A stretch of 64,000 bases of DNA. Origin: Comamonadaceae bacterium OH2545_COT-014 (GTDB lineage Bacteria > Pseudomonadota > Gammaproteobacteria > Burkholderiales > Burkholderiaceae_C). The notes beneath the pieces are model-generated. The model did no database searches and was not told the DNA's origin. It saw nothing but the letters and a program-made list of their open reading frames with translations. Location of the stretch: NCBI GenBank assembly GCA_003859965.1, contig RQYR01000015.1, forward strand, positions 1 to 64,000, in the 5' to 3' direction. Made by a program: the position numbers and the translations under genes. How positions within the stretch are numbered: the stretch's first letter is position 1; each line of letters begins with the position of its first letter. Shown piece after piece: positions 39,432 to 48,870 of this stretch.

Positions 39432-40916
39432 TTACTCTTGGCCGCTGAACCAATGTTCACGCGCCTTCAGAATGAGGGCGCGGGCCTCTTCCTCGGTCTG
39501 TCCCGTGATGTCGGTCAGCTCGTCAATGGCCAGATCGGCCAGGTCGTCGCGTGTGCGCACGCCAGCCTCGGCCAGCTTGGCAATGAGCTCCGGGGTCAGG
39601 CCTTCCAGGTCGCGCAGATCCTGCGAAACGGTGTCCACGCTTTCCTCGCGCGCAATTTCCAGGGTGAGCAGCGCGTCCTTGGCGCGTGCGCGCAGTTCAT
39701 TGACGGTGTCTTCGTCGAAGGCCTCGATCTCCAGCATTTCCTGCAGCGGCACATAGGCCACTTCTTCCAGGCTGGTGAAGCCTTCCTCAATGAGGATGTC
39801 GGCGATTTCCTCGTCCACATCCAGCTTTTCCATGAAGAGCTGGCGGATGGAGCCGGTTTCCTCAGCTTGTTTCTGGGCCGATTCGGCCGCGTCCATGATG
39901 TTGATCTTCCAGCCCGTCAGCTCGGAGGCCAGGCGCACGTTCTGCCCGCCGCGGCCGATGGCAATGGCCAGGTTTTCCTCGTCCACCACCACGTCCATGG
40001 CGTGCTTTTCCTCATCCACCACAATGGACGACACGTTGGCCGGCGCCAGCGCGCCAATGACGAATTGCGCCGGGTCTTCGCTCCACAGCACGATATCCAC
40101 GCGCTCGCCTGCCAGTTCATTGGTGACAGCGCCCACGCGCGAGCCCCGCACGCCTACGCAAGTGCCAATGGGGTCGATGCGCTTGTCGTGGCTGACGACG
40201 GCGATCTTGGCGCGGCTGCCCGGGTCGCGCGCGCAGCTCTTGATCTCCAGCAGGCCCTGCTCGATCTCGGGCACCTCCTGGCGGAACAGCTCGACCATAA
40301 ACTCCGGCGCCGAGCGCGACAGCAGAATGGGCGCGCCGCGCAGCGTCAGATCCACCGACATGATCATGGCGCGCACGCGGTCGCCGTTGCGCAGGTTTTC
40401 CTTCGGAATCATCTCGCTGCGGCGCAGGCGCCCTTCCACCCGGCCCGATTCGACCAGGATGTCGCCCTTGTCCATGCGCTTGACGGTGCCGGTGAAAATC
40501 TTCTCGCCCCGGCTCATGAAGTCATTGAGCAGCATTTCGCGCTCGGCATCGCGGATCTTCTGCAGGATGACCTGCTTGGCCGCCATCGCGCCGATGCGCC
40601 CCACAGGCACCGATTCGACCGGCTCCTCGATGTATTCGTCCACCTCAATGTCGGGAATCTGCTCGCGCGCTTCGAACAGCAGGATTTCCTGGTCAGGCAG
40701 CTGCAGGCCCGCCTCATCCGGCACCACGTGCCAGCGGCGGAAGGTTTCATATTCGCCCGTGTCGCGGTTGATCGCCACGCGCAGATCCACCTCGCCTTCG
40801 TACAGCTTCTTGGCCGCCTGCGCCAGCGCCGCTTCGACGGCGCCAAACACCACGTCGCGCTCGACGTTCTTTTCACGCGAGATTGCCTCGACCAGCATCA
40901 ACAGTTCGCGGTTCAT
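39432..40916 (-). CDS. nusA: Transcription termination/antitermination factor NusA
   Basis: RNA-polymerase-binding factor in pausing, termination and antitermination. 494 aa. Domains in order: N-terminal domain ([20 protein letters not shown]), S1 ([20 protein letters not shown]), KH1-KH2 ([40 protein letters not shown]), and two acidic C-terminal repeats typical of proteobacterial NusA. It lies between rimP and infB, the conserved order. It probably controls its own operon through the leader terminator. Confidence 0.97.
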   Translation of the reverse strand: MNRELLMLVEAISREKNVERDVVFGAVEAALAQAAKKLYEGEVDLRVAINRDTGEYETFRRWHVVPDEAGLQLPDQEILLFEAREQIPDIEVDEYIEEPVESVPVGRIGAMAAKQVILQKIRDAEREMLLNDFMSRGEKIFTGTVKRMDKGDILVESGRVEGRLRRSEMIPKENLRNGDRVRAMIMSVDLTLRGAPILLSRSAPEFMVELFRQEVPEIEQGLLEIKSCARDPGSRAKIAVVSHDKRIDPIGTCVGVRGSRVGAVTNELAGERVDIVLWSEDPAQFVIGALAPANVSSIVVDEEKHAMDVVVDEENLAIAIGRGGQNVRLASELTGWKINIMDAAESAQKQAEETGSIRQLFMEKLDVDEEIADILIEEGFTSLEEVAYVPLQEMLEIEAFDEDTVNELRARAKDALLTLEIAREESVDTVSQDLRDLEGLTPELIAKLAEAGVRTRDDLADLAIDELTDITGQTEEEARALILKAREHWFSGQE

Positions 40917-40978
40917 GATTTCAGCCCTGCTCCATCCATCCTGATTGCATTCAGCTTGACCTGTCTGCTCTTACCCAA

Positions 40979-41557
40979 TCATTCTTGCGCCGGCGTGCGC
41001 TGCCGGCCCTTGAAATCCACCACTGGCGCCAGCCGCGCCTCGCGCAGCTCGTCCAGCGTAAAACCCATGACATTCAGCGGCGCTTCCGCCAGGCGCTTGG
41101 CGCTGACGCGCTGGCCCGGCTTGGCCGGCGCCGGCTCATCACGCCAGACGATCTGCCAGCCGCCGTTTTCGGCGTGCTGCAAGGCGCCGCGAAACTTCTT
41201 GCGATTGGCGTTCACGCGCCCGCCAGCGGCCTCCGCCCCGATGGGCGCTTTCAGCGTCACATCCACCACTTCGCCCACGAAACGCTCGAAATCCTGCTCG
41301 TGGCGCAGCAAGCGGTCGATGCCGGGCGATGACACCTCCAGCCGCTTGTAGTCCACGCCCTCCACCTCCAGCGCGTACTGCAGCTGGCGGGTGGCACGCT
41401 CGCAGTCGTCCACCGTCACCGGCTCAGCGGGCGGCTGCCCCGGCTGCCAGGGAAAATCAATCGTCACGCGCAGCAAGCCGCCTGCAGAGCGCTCCAGCTC
41501 CACCAGCTCGTAACCCAGACCACGAACCGTGTCGTCGATGATTTGATGCAATGCCAC
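40979..41557 (-). CDS. rimP: Ribosome maturation factor RimP
   Basis: 30S assembly factor, 192 aa from a GTG at 41557 (VALHQIIDDTVRGLGYELVE). Conserved stretches are VTIDFPWQPGQPPAEPVTVD DCERATRQL and the strongly conserved LEVSSPGIDRLL. The longer upstream frame would read through the leader hairpin and is rejected. First gene of the translation operon. Confidence 0.95.
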   Translation of the reverse strand: MALHQIIDDTVRGLGYELVELERSAGGLLRVTIDFPWQPGQPPAEPVTVDDCERATRQLQYALEVEGVDYKRLEVSSPGIDRLLRHEQDFERFVGEVVDVTLKAPIGAEAAGGRVNANRKKFRGALQHAENGGWQIVWRDEPAPAKPGQRVSAKRLAEAPLNVMGFTLDELREARLAPVVDFKGRQRTPAQE

Positions 41558-41581
41558 GCGCGATGTACGAAAGCGAATAAA

Positions 41582-41613
41582 CAAAAAAAATGGGCGGTTG
41601 GTTACCCGCCCAT
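41582..41613 (-). terminator. Leader terminator/attenuator of the rimP-nusA-infB operon
   Basis: Read leftward: ATGGGCGG, loop, CCGCCCAT, then eight T residues, about 25 bases before the rimP start and about 15-45 bases after the probable transcription start. No gene lies upstream on this strand within the gap, so it probably acts as a transcription attenuator of the operon it precedes. Confidence 0.75.
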
Positions 41614-41635
41614 TCGGTCGTGAATAATCAGCCGA

Positions 41636-41641
41636 ATTGTA
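41636..41641 (-). promoter_or_regulatory. Extended -10 promoter of the rimP operon
   Basis: On the minus strand TGCTACAAT gives an extended -10 (TGN before TACAAT). Transcription would start near 41629, giving a leader of about 70 bases containing the terminator hairpin. No strong -35 is visible. Confidence 0.5.
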
Positions 41642-41875
41642 GCACAAGGTGTGCCAGAAATGCGTTCACCCATCGCTGTTTCGGCTCACGGATAGGCGCA
41701 AGCCACTGCCCCGAAACAGGCCTGGCCTCTGGTGGCGGCGGTAGATGGCTTGGCACCCTTTCCCCTCCCAAACGGTTCACCACCTGCTACCTTGCCTTGA
41801 TTTGCTCGGAAAAAGCGGCATAGAGCCGCTGGTTCATAATTTTGGCCGTTGAAATTTTCTCCCACACGCTTGCGC

Positions 41876-42154
41876 ATGCCTTCTTCCATTGCTCCGCCCG
41901 ACCACCTTGTCTCCGAAGTGGCTGCCCTGCTGGTTTCGGCTCTCAACCTGGACATGGATCCCTCCAGCATTGATCCTGACGCTCCCCTTTATGGCGATGG
42001 TCTGAATCTGGATTCGATCGATATTCTTGAAGTGGCCTTGGCCGTTTCCAAAAAATACGGCTTCCAGCTGCGCGCGGACAACGAAGACAACGCCGCGATC
42101 TACGCATCCTTGCGCAGCCTGAGCGCCTATATCGCAGCCCACCGGACGGCCTGA
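41876..42154 (+). CDS. Acyl carrier protein
   Basis: 92-aa carrier protein with the phosphopantetheine site DGLNLDSIDILEVALA (Ser47). The Asp-Ser-Ile-Asp form is the one found in ACPs of aryl-polyene-type clusters rather than the fatty-acid AcpP (DSLD). First gene of a ten-gene rightward cluster; it likely carries the acyl or aryl intermediate that the following enzymes load, dehydrate and transfer. Confidence 0.9.
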   Translation: MPSSIAPPDHLVSEVAALLVSALNLDMDPSSIDPDAPLYGDGLNLDSIDILEVALAVSKKYGFQLRADNEDNAAIYASLRSLSAYIAAHRTA

Positions 42155-42183
42155 GCCGAGGCGCTGCGGCCCCGTTTCTTGCC

Positions 42184-42867
42184 ATGCGCGTCTGGTCCGT
42201 TTCCCTGTCATCGCTTTGCCTGGTCGCAGGCGTTGTGCTCGCGGCGCTTTACGCGCTGGCCGCTTACTGGAGCGCTGACCGCTCTACCGTTTTCATTCTG
42301 TTCGCAGCTTTGCTGCCGCTGGCCTGGGGTGCCCTGGCGCTGGCACGCAGTGCCTTGCGGCCGGGCGTGCGTCCAAGCGCCCGGGCATGGCGGCTGGCGC
42401 CGGCGCTGCTTTTGCTGGCTGGCCTACCGCTGGCCTGGCAGCCACTGATGGACAACGTGCGCCTGCTCTACCTGCTGCAGCACGCCGGAATGCACGCGGC
42501 GCTGGCCTGGGTGTTTGGCCGCACGCTGGCGCCGGGCCGCACGCCCCTGTGCACGGAGATGGCAAGCTGGGTTCATGAAGACATCAATGCCCCGGCGCTG
42601 CGCCGCTACACGCGCAGTGTTACTGTGGTCTGGACAGCTTTCTTCGTGCTGATCACTGCCCTGTCGCTCGCGCTTTACCTGTGGGCCACCGCCCGCGTCT
42701 GGGCGATCTTTTCCACCGCGATCTCGCCGCTGCTGACGGGTCTGCTGTTCATTGCCGAGAACATGGCCCGCCACTGGCGCCTGCCGCCGCAGGATCGCGT
42801 TGGATTCAGCGGCACCTGGCGCGCTGTCCGGGCACGGCTGGCCGCCCGTGCGCAACAAGCGCCATAA
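42184..42867 (+). CDS. Conserved membrane protein of aryl-polyene-type clusters
   Basis: 227-aa inner-membrane protein with about five hydrophobic helices and a central soluble loop (HEDINAPALRRYTRSVTVVW). It matches in position and appearance the predicted membrane protein (COG4648-like) that follows the ACP in aryl-polyene clusters. Function unknown; no catalytic motif seen. It lies 29 bases after the ACP gene and 3 bases before the ligase. Confidence 0.75.
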   Translation: MRVWSVSLSSLCLVAGVVLAALYALAAYWSADRSTVFILFAALLPLAWGALALARSALRPGVRPSARAWRLAPALLLLAGLPLAWQPLMDNVRLLYLLQHAGMHAALAWVFGRTLAPGRTPLCTEMASWVHEDINAPALRRYTRSVTVVWTAFFVLITALSLALYLWATARVWAIFSTAISPLLTGLLFIAENMARHWRLPPQDRVGFSGTWRAVRARLAARAQQAP

Positions 42868-42870
42868 CCC

Positions 42871-44316
42871 ATGATGGCCACTCGCCCACTCAGCACACAC
42901 GCGCCTGACAGCGTGATCGCCTGGACCGCCACAGGCGCCGTGACCACGGCGCAGTACTGCGCTGACGTGATGCGCCTGGCCACCCAGCTTGCCACGCAAG
43001 CTGTCACTGCACCGGCTGCGGCTGGGCAGCCCCCCCAGCGTTTTGGCGTATTGAACACCTGCCAGGACCGCTATGGCTTCATGGTGGGCCTGGGCGCTGC
43101 ACTGGTGCAGGGCGCGGTCACGCTGATGCCGGCCAACCTCACCCCGGTCGTGTTGCGCCAGCTGGCGCAAAGCCACGGCACGCTGCTGAACCTGCATGAC
43201 GGCCATGCCCGGGCTGAAGGTGTGCCCGGCCTGCACGTCGCCCCGGTCGCCAGGCAGGGCGATGCTGCACCCATGCCACACATTCCCGCCAATCAGCTGG
43301 CGGTGGTGGCGTTCACATCCGGCTCCACCGGCACGCCCACGGCCCATGCCAAGCACTGGGGCGCGCTGTGCCTGAACGGCGCCAACGAGGCTGCCCGCCT
43401 GAATGCAGCCGGCCGGGCCATCGTCGCCACGGTGCCGGCACAACACATGTATGGCTTCGAATCCAGCGTGCTGATGACGCTGCACGGCGGCGCCAGCCTG
43501 TGGCACGGGCGCCCTTTCTACCCCGCCGATATCGCCGCGGCGCTGGCGTCCGTGCCACGCCCGCGCATGCTGGTGACCACGCCGTTTCACCTTTCCAACT
43601 TCATCGCCTCAGAGCTCACCCCGCCCCCCTGTGACCTGCTGCTATGCGCCACCGCCCCGCTGCACGAAGCGTTGGCCGAGCGTGGCGAAGCCTTGTTCGG
43701 CGCGCCATTGTTCGAAATCTACGGCTGCACTGAAAGCGGCCAGATTGCCAGCCGCCGCCTGCGGCACGACGCGGCCTGGCAGCTGCTGCCCGGCGTGGAA
43801 ATGCATGTGGAAACAAGCGCCGAGGCCCAGAACCATGCCCTCACCGGCCCCGGCATGGCGGACGAGCCCGGTAGCGCCTGGGTTCACGGCGGCCATGTGG
43901 AAGGGCGCGTGGCTTTGTCCGACCGCATCCAGCCATTGCCTGACGGGCGCTTTTTGCTGCGCGGCCGTCACGCGGACATGGTCAACATCGCAGGCAAACG
44001 TGCGTCGCTGGCCAGCCTGAGCGCGCAATTGCGCGCAATCCCCGGCGTGACCGACGGCTGCTTTCTGCTGCCGGAAAGCCCGGCCGACCCCGCTAACCCT
44101 GCCGGCGTGACCCGCCTGGCCGCACTGGTGGTCGCCCCGGGCCTGAACAGCGCGCAGGTGCGGCATGCCTTGCGGCAGGCGATAGACCCGGTATTTCTGC
44201 CCCGCCCGCTGGTATTCGTGAACGCCCTGCCCCGCAATGCCACCGGCAAGCTGGTTCTGGCCGATCTGCAGCGCCTGCTGCCGCCCGTGCGCCGCAACCA
44301 GCGGCAAACCGGCTGA
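42871..44316 (+). CDS. AMP-dependent acyl/aryl ligase
   Basis: Adenylate-forming enzyme of 481 aa expected to load a carboxylic acid on the cluster ACP. The AMP loop FTSGSTGTPTAHAKHW starts at residue 148, with Pro-Thr-Ala in place of the usual Pro-Lys-Gly. YGCTESGQIASRR, the hinge LRGRHADMVNIAGKRASL and the C-terminal NATGKL with Lys460 are intact. Relatives in aryl-polyene and acyl-ACP pathways share this altered loop. The substrate cannot be inferred from sequence alone. Confidence 0.85.
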   Translation: MMATRPLSTHAPDSVIAWTATGAVTTAQYCADVMRLATQLATQAVTAPAAAGQPPQRFGVLNTCQDRYGFMVGLGAALVQGAVTLMPANLTPVVLRQLAQSHGTLLNLHDGHARAEGVPGLHVAPVARQGDAAPMPHIPANQLAVVAFTSGSTGTPTAHAKHWGALCLNGANEAARLNAAGRAIVATVPAQHMYGFESSVLMTLHGGASLWHGRPFYPADIAAALASVPRPRMLVTTPFHLSNFIASELTPPPCDLLLCATAPLHEALAERGEALFGAPLFEIYGCTESGQIASRRLRHDAAWQLLPGVEMHVETSAEAQNHALTGPGMADEPGSAWVHGGHVEGRVALSDRIQPLPDGRFLLRGRHADMVNIAGKRASLASLSAQLRAIPGVTDGCFLLPESPADPANPAGVTRLAALVVAPGLNSAQVRHALRQAIDPVFLPRPLVFVNALPRNATGKLVLADLQRLLPPVRRNQRQTG

Positions 44317-44331
44317 AACCGGCACCGCCTC

Positions 44332-44724
44332 ATGTCCACGCCCCCCACACCTCCCGCGTCTTGCCCATCGCCAGCGTTATCGCCCGTGCGGCCCGCAGCG
44401 CACGGCTGGACGCACTGGCCCGTGCAAGCCTGCTGGAACGTGCCACCCGCACACCCGGCGCTGGTGGGGCACTTTCCCGGCCACCCCATCGTGCCCGGTG
44501 CGCTGTTGCTGGACACAGCCATTGCCCATGTCGAAGCCACGCGAGGCCGCCGCGTGCGGCAGGTCAGCGACGCCAAGTTCACCCTGCATGTCCTGCCCGG
44601 CCAAGCCTTGCGCCTGCACGTCCGCGAAGACCAGGGCGCCGCCTGCCGCGTTGTCATTGCGGTGCAAACCACGCCCGACGACTGGCACGCCGCCGCCAGC
44701 GCGCAGCTGGATCTGCAAGACTGA
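44332..44724 (+). CDS. Hotdog-fold 3-hydroxyacyl-ACP dehydratase (ApeI-like)
   Basis: 130-aa FabA/FabZ-type protein. The catalytic region HPALVGHFPGHPIVPGALLLD supplies His and, in the following helix, an acidic residue. Small dehydratases of this type act on ACP-bound 3-hydroxyacyl chains in aryl-polyene synthesis. A Pro-rich N-terminus is unusual. Its stop lies four bases before the next start. Confidence 0.85.
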   Translation: MSTPPTPPASCPSPALSPVRPAAHGWTHWPVQACWNVPPAHPALVGHFPGHPIVPGALLLDTAIAHVEATRGRRVRQVSDAKFTLHVLPGQALRLHVREDQGAACRVVIAVQTTPDDWHAAASAQLDLQD

Positions 44725-44728
44725 TTCG

Positions 44729-45694
44729 ATGCCTTCACCGCCGGCCACACCACCTGCGCGCCCACCCACCCCACCCGGCTGGCGCGCCGCCCCGGAACGC
44801 AGCTCCCCCGCCGTGCTGCGCCTGATGCGCTGGCTCTCGCTGCGCCTGGGGCGGCGCGCCAGTCGGCTCATTCTCTATCCCATCGCCGCCTATTTCGTGA
44901 GTTTTGCCCCTGCGGCGCGGCGCGCCAGCAAAGCCTATCTGGCACGCGCCCTGGGCCGGCCGCCTGTGCTGGCCGACGGCTTCCGGCACGTGCTGAGCTT
45001 CGCCTCCGTCATTCATGACCGCGTGTACTGGCTCAGCGGCCGGCTTGACCTGTTCGACGTGCGCGTCAGCGGCGAGGCTCACCTCGGCGCGCTGCGCCAG
45101 CAGGGGCGCGGCATCGTGTTCCTGGGCGCGCACTTTGGCAGTTTCGAAGCCTTGCGCGTGCTGGGCGAGCGCCATGCGCTGGACGTGAAAATGCTCATGT
45201 ACCCCGACAACGCCCGCATGGTCACGGCCACGCTGGCCGCCATCAACCCGGCGCTGGCTGACCGCGTGATCGCGCTCGGCCGGCCCGAATCGGTCTTGCT
45301 CGTGCGCGAACACCTGGCACGCGGCGGCTGCATCGGCATCCTGGCCGACCGCCTGTTGCACGAAAGCGATGACAAGGCCCGCACCCTGCCCTTTCTGGGC
45401 CATGCGGCGCGCTTTCCCACCGGCCCGCTGCGCCTGGCCGCCATGCTGGGCGCGCCCGTGGTATTCATGGCCGGGCTTTATCTGGGCGGCAACCGCTACC
45501 ATTTGCGCTTTGCCCCCGTGGCCGATTTCTCCGCCGTGAAAGCGCCCGACCGCCCGGCCGCCGTGGACGAGGCGCAGGCGCGCTTTGTCGCCCTGCTGGA
45601 ACAAAATTGCCGTGAAGCCCCGTGGAACTGGTTCAACTTCTATGACTTCTGGCACCTCCCGCCCCGCCCGCCTGACAGCACACCGCCGCATTGA
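44729..45694 (+). CDS. LpxL/HtrB-like lysophospholipid acyltransferase
   Basis: 321-aa membrane-associated acyltransferase of the lipid A late-acyltransferase fold. The motif HFGSFE (H135, E140) is the HX4E catalytic dyad of LpxL-type enzymes; LADRLLHESDDKARTLPFLG resembles their substrate-binding block. The Pro-rich N-terminal 25 residues may be untranslated if a later start is used. In this cluster it probably moves the ACP-bound chain to a lipid or glycan acceptor. Confidence 0.88.
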   Translation: MPSPPATPPARPPTPPGWRAAPERSSPAVLRLMRWLSLRLGRRASRLILYPIAAYFVSFAPAARRASKAYLARALGRPPVLADGFRHVLSFASVIHDRVYWLSGRLDLFDVRVSGEAHLGALRQQGRGIVFLGAHFGSFEALRVLGERHALDVKMLMYPDNARMVTATLAAINPALADRVIALGRPESVLLVREHLARGGCIGILADRLLHESDDKARTLPFLGHAARFPTGPLRLAAMLGAPVVFMAGLYLGGNRYHLRFAPVADFSAVKAPDRPAAVDEAQARFVALLEQNCREAPWNWFNFYDFWHLPPRPPDSTPPH

Positions 45695-45701
45695 ACGTGC
45701 C

Positions 45702-46325
45702 ATGCTGCGCGCCACCGCCCGCCAGCGCTTGCTGCTTGCCCGCCACGGGCTGGCAGCCCTGCTGTCAGCGTGCCTGGCCACGCCCGCCAGCGCCGCCGCC
45801 TGGAACCTGGCCACGCTGATGCAGGCACTGGGACAGCAAGCCGCAGGCCATGCCCGTTTCACTGAAACGAAAACACTCGCCCTGCTGGAGCAGCCTTTGA
45901 CCAGCCGGGGCGAGCTGGTCTATGCCCCGCCAGACCGGCTGGAAAAGCACACCGTGCAGCCACAAGCGGAATCCATGCGCGTGGCCGGCGACACGCTCAC
46001 ACTCACCCGCCAGGGCCAGGTTCACACCCTGCACTTGCCCGAACAGCCCCAGGCCCGCGCCATTGTGGATGCGGTGCGCGGCACGCTCACGGGCAACCAC
46101 GCCCTGCTGGCGCGGCACTACACCCTGCGCCTGAGCGGCACGGCCGCCCGCTGGCGGCTCACGCTCACCCCGACAGGCACGGGCATGCGGCAGTGGGTCA
46201 GGCAGATCGAAGTGTCAGGCACGCAGGGGCGCATCCAGCAAATCGAAACGTTCCAGACCGACGGCGACCGCAGCCTGCTCGTCATCACGCCCTGCCCGGC
46301 GGGCGCCTGCCCTCCCGCCCGCTGA
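45702..46325 (+). CDS. LolA-like outer-membrane lipoprotein carrier
   Basis: 207-aa periplasmic protein with a signal peptide (hydrophobic core HGLAALLSACLA, cut after ASA) and a LolA-like fold (HARFTETKTLALLEQPLTSR, GELVYAPPDRLEKHTV). LolA-like members of aryl-polyene clusters are thought to carry a hydrophobic product across the periplasm. Its TGA overlaps the ATG of the exporter gene (TGATG), so the two are made together. Confidence 0.87.
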   Translation: MLRATARQRLLLARHGLAALLSACLATPASAAAWNLATLMQALGQQAAGHARFTETKTLALLEQPLTSRGELVYAPPDRLEKHTVQPQAESMRVAGDTLTLTRQGQVHTLHLPEQPQARAIVDAVRGTLTGNHALLARHYTLRLSGTAARWRLTLTPTGTGMRQWVRQIEVSGTQGRIQQIETFQTDGDRSLLVITPCPAGACPPAR

Positions 46326-48757
46326 TGACGGCCCCCGCCCCCATGCCTTCGCCAGCCCGCCGCGCCTGGGCATTGGGCCTGTGGCTGGCCTTGCTGGCCG
46401 CCGCGCTGGCCGTGGCGCTGCAAGCGCGTTACAGCAGTGACATGACAGCGTTCCTGCCGCGCCACCCCGATGCGCAAGAACGCTTGCTGGTCGAGCAGAT
46501 CCAGCATGGCGCGCTTTCGCGCACCGTGCTTCTGGGCATTGACGGCGGCACCCCCGCGCAGCGCGCCGATACCTCCCGCGCGCTGGCGGCGGCCTTGCGC
46601 AGCATGCCCGGCTTCGTGGGCGTGCTCAATGGCGATGCCGACAGCCGCGCGCGCGACCAGCAATGGCTGCTGGCGCACCGCTACGTGCTCAGTCCCGCGA
46701 TCACCCCTGCACGCTTTGAAGCAGCGGGGCTGCGCCAGGCCGTGGCCGCCAGCATCACGGCCCTGAGCGGCAGCGCCGGCCTGGCCCTCAAGCACCTGCT
46801 GCCCAGCGATCCCACTGGCGAGTTGGCGCAAACCCTGGCCACCGCAGGCACCACCGGGGCCAGCCAAGCCCCCGCCAGCCACGAAGGCGTGTGGGCCACG
46901 GCAGACGGCGCGCGCGCGCTGCTGGTGGCGCTGCTGGCCGCTGACGGCACCGACATCGACGCTCAGGCCGCCGCGCTGGCGGCCATCCAGAGCGCCTTCC
47001 GCGCGGCCAGCCCTGGCAGCGCACTGCATTTGGCGCTGGCGGGCGGCCCCGTTCAGGCGGTGTATGCCCGGGCCACCATCCGCCATGAAGTCCAGCGCCT
47101 GTCCATGCTGGGGGGGCTGGGCGTGCTCGCCTGGCTGTGGCTGGCTTACCGTTCGCCGCGCAACGTGCTGATCGGCCTGCTGCCCATTGCCACCGGCGTA
47201 GCCGCCGCCATAGCCGCCGTGGCGCTGGGGTTTGGCACCGTGTACGCCATCACCATCGGCTTTGGCACCACCCTGATGGGCGAAGCCATGGACTACAGCA
47301 TCTATTACCTGACGCAAGCGCGGCGCGGCCATGCCTGGCAACGCGGCTACTGGCCTGCCGTGCGCCTGGGGGTGGCCACTTCGGTCTGCGGGTTCGCGGT
47401 GCTGCTGCTGTCCAGCTTTCCGGGGCTGGCCCAGCTGGGCGCGTATTCCCTGGCGGGCCTGCTCACGGCGGCGCTGGTCACGCGCTTTATCCTGCCCGCC
47501 CTGCCTGCGGCCCCCGTTGCGCCCGGCCGCCTGGCCCGCCTGGGGGCCGGCATGGCCATGCTGTACCACGCCCTGCCCCGCCTGCGCTGGCCGCTGGCGG
47601 GTTTGACGCTGGCCGCACTGGCCATGGTGCTGCTCACCCTGAGCGGGCATGGCCGCGCCCCGCTCTGGGCCGAAGGGCTGGCCGGCCTGAACCCGGCCCC
47701 GCGCCACCTGCAGATACTGGATGCCGAGCTGCGCCAGGCACTGGGCGCCCCCGATCCGGTGCATCTGGTCGTGGCCACAGCCCCCACGGCCGACGCCGCC
47801 TTGCGCACGGCCGAGCAAGCCCAGCAGCAACTGGCCGGCTTGCTGGCCAACGGGGCCATCACCCATCTTCAGAACCCGGCCCACTGGCTGCCCAGCGCCG
47901 CCACGCAGGCGGCACGCCGCGCCGCCCTGCCTGACGAAGCCACGCTGCGCGCACGCCTGCCGCACGCATTGGCCGGCCTGCCGCTGCGGGCTGAACGGCT
48001 AGAGCCTTTCGTGCAAGACGTGGCCCAGGCGCGCGAACAGCCACCGCTCACGGCCAGCCACCTGGCAGGCAGCAGCTTTCACTGGATGGTGCAAACCCTG
48101 CTGCTGCCGCATGACGGCGGCTGGGCAGCCCTGCTGCCGCTGACGCTGCCGGCCGATGCGGCCACCCGCCTGCGCAGCGCCGCGGCCATCCGCCAGGCAC
48201 TGGCCAGCGCCGCCCCCCGCCTGAGCGCAGGCGCTTCCTTGCATTTTCTGGACGTGCCCGCGCAAACCGCGCGCATGTTTGGCCGTTATCTGGACGAAGC
48301 CTTGCGCCTGGTCACGGCGGGGTGCCTGGGCATTGCGCTGCTGCTGGCCTGGGCGCTGCGGCGCGCCGCCACACTGGCGCGCGTGCTGCTGCCGCTGGCG
48401 GCCGCCGTTGCGTGGGTCATGGCCGCCCACGCGGCGCTGGGCGTGCCTATGACGCTGCTGCATCTGGTGGGCCTGCTGCTGGTCGTGGCCGTGGGGTCCA
48501 ACTACGCCTTGTTCCTCGTCCGTCACAAAGGGGGGACGGCCCCGCTCGCTCCTCTGGCTCTGGCCAACCTGACCACGATCACCGGCTTCGGCGTGCTGGC
48601 CTTCTCGCCCGTGCCCGTGCTGCATGCCGTAGGCGCCACCGTCGCGCCGGGGGCTCTGCTGGCTTTGCTGCTGGCCATGGCCTGGCGCCCCATGCCTCCG
48701 TCCCACCATGCAAGCACGAATGAAAAACACGCTTACAGCAATACCATGCTTGGTTGA
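46325..48757 (+). CDS. MMPL/RND-type lipid exporter
   Basis: 810-aa inner-membrane transporter with the two-fold MMPL layout: one helix, a large periplasmic domain (~35-260), five helices (LGGLGVLAWLWLAYRSPRNV on), a second single helix and periplasmic domain (~430-660) and five more helices. GEAMDYSIYYLT in the first half and VGSNYALFLVRHKG in the second half are the conserved transmembrane charged/GxxxD-Y-type regions. Likely extracts the cluster product and hands it to the LolA-like carrier. Its last 14 codons lie in a copy of the R1 repeat. Confidence 0.92.
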   Translation: MTAPAPMPSPARRAWALGLWLALLAAALAVALQARYSSDMTAFLPRHPDAQERLLVEQIQHGALSRTVLLGIDGGTPAQRADTSRALAAALRSMPGFVGVLNGDADSRARDQQWLLAHRYVLSPAITPARFEAAGLRQAVAASITALSGSAGLALKHLLPSDPTGELAQTLATAGTTGASQAPASHEGVWATADGARALLVALLAADGTDIDAQAAALAAIQSAFRAASPGSALHLALAGGPVQAVYARATIRHEVQRLSMLGGLGVLAWLWLAYRSPRNVLIGLLPIATGVAAAIAAVALGFGTVYAITIGFGTTLMGEAMDYSIYYLTQARRGHAWQRGYWPAVRLGVATSVCGFAVLLLSSFPGLAQLGAYSLAGLLTAALVTRFILPALPAAPVAPGRLARLGAGMAMLYHALPRLRWPLAGLTLAALAMVLLTLSGHGRAPLWAEGLAGLNPAPRHLQILDAELRQALGAPDPVHLVVATAPTADAALRTAEQAQQQLAGLLANGAITHLQNPAHWLPSAATQAARRAALPDEATLRARLPHALAGLPLRAERLEPFVQDVAQAREQPPLTASHLAGSSFHWMVQTLLLPHDGGWAALLPLTLPADAATRLRSAAAIRQALASAAPRLSAGASLHFLDVPAQTARMFGRYLDEALRLVTAGCLGIALLLAWALRRAATLARVLLPLAAAVAWVMAAHAALGVPMTLLHLVGLLLVVAVGSNYALFLVRHKGGTAPLAPLALANLTTITGFGVLAFSPVPVLHAVGATVAPGALLALLLAMAWRPMPPSHHASTNEKHAYSNTMLG

Positions 48758-48773
48758 TTGCTATGTTTTTTGA
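48715..48773 (+). repeat. R1 dispersed repeat at the 3' end of the exporter gene
   Basis: GAATGAAAAACACGCTTACA then GCAATACC, a variable middle and GATTGCTATGTTTTTTGAAA. It aligns with copy 53557-53622 (TGAAAAATGCCATTCAGGCA ... TTGCTATCTTTTTTGATAGC). The exporter's stop codon at 48755-48757 falls inside the repeat. Confidence 0.6.
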
Positions 48774-48870
48774 AATCCACCCGAATGACGCCGCCCCCGG
48801 TGCCATAATGCCGCGCCGCCATGCAGGGGTTGTCCCGCCCTGGCTCCGGCTCGTTTCACGGAGTGCCTGA

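Noticed and set aside
37486-39756. Long plus-strand frames over infB, nusA, the ABC transporter (54080-56398) and the symporter (18150-19817)
   Set aside because: All mirror well-recognised genes on the other strand and show only GC-skewed composition.
41614-41875. A tRNA or other RNA gene upstream of rimP, as in enterobacteria (metY)
   Set aside because: No cloverleaf or T-arm consensus is visible in the gap; only the promoter and leader hairpin.
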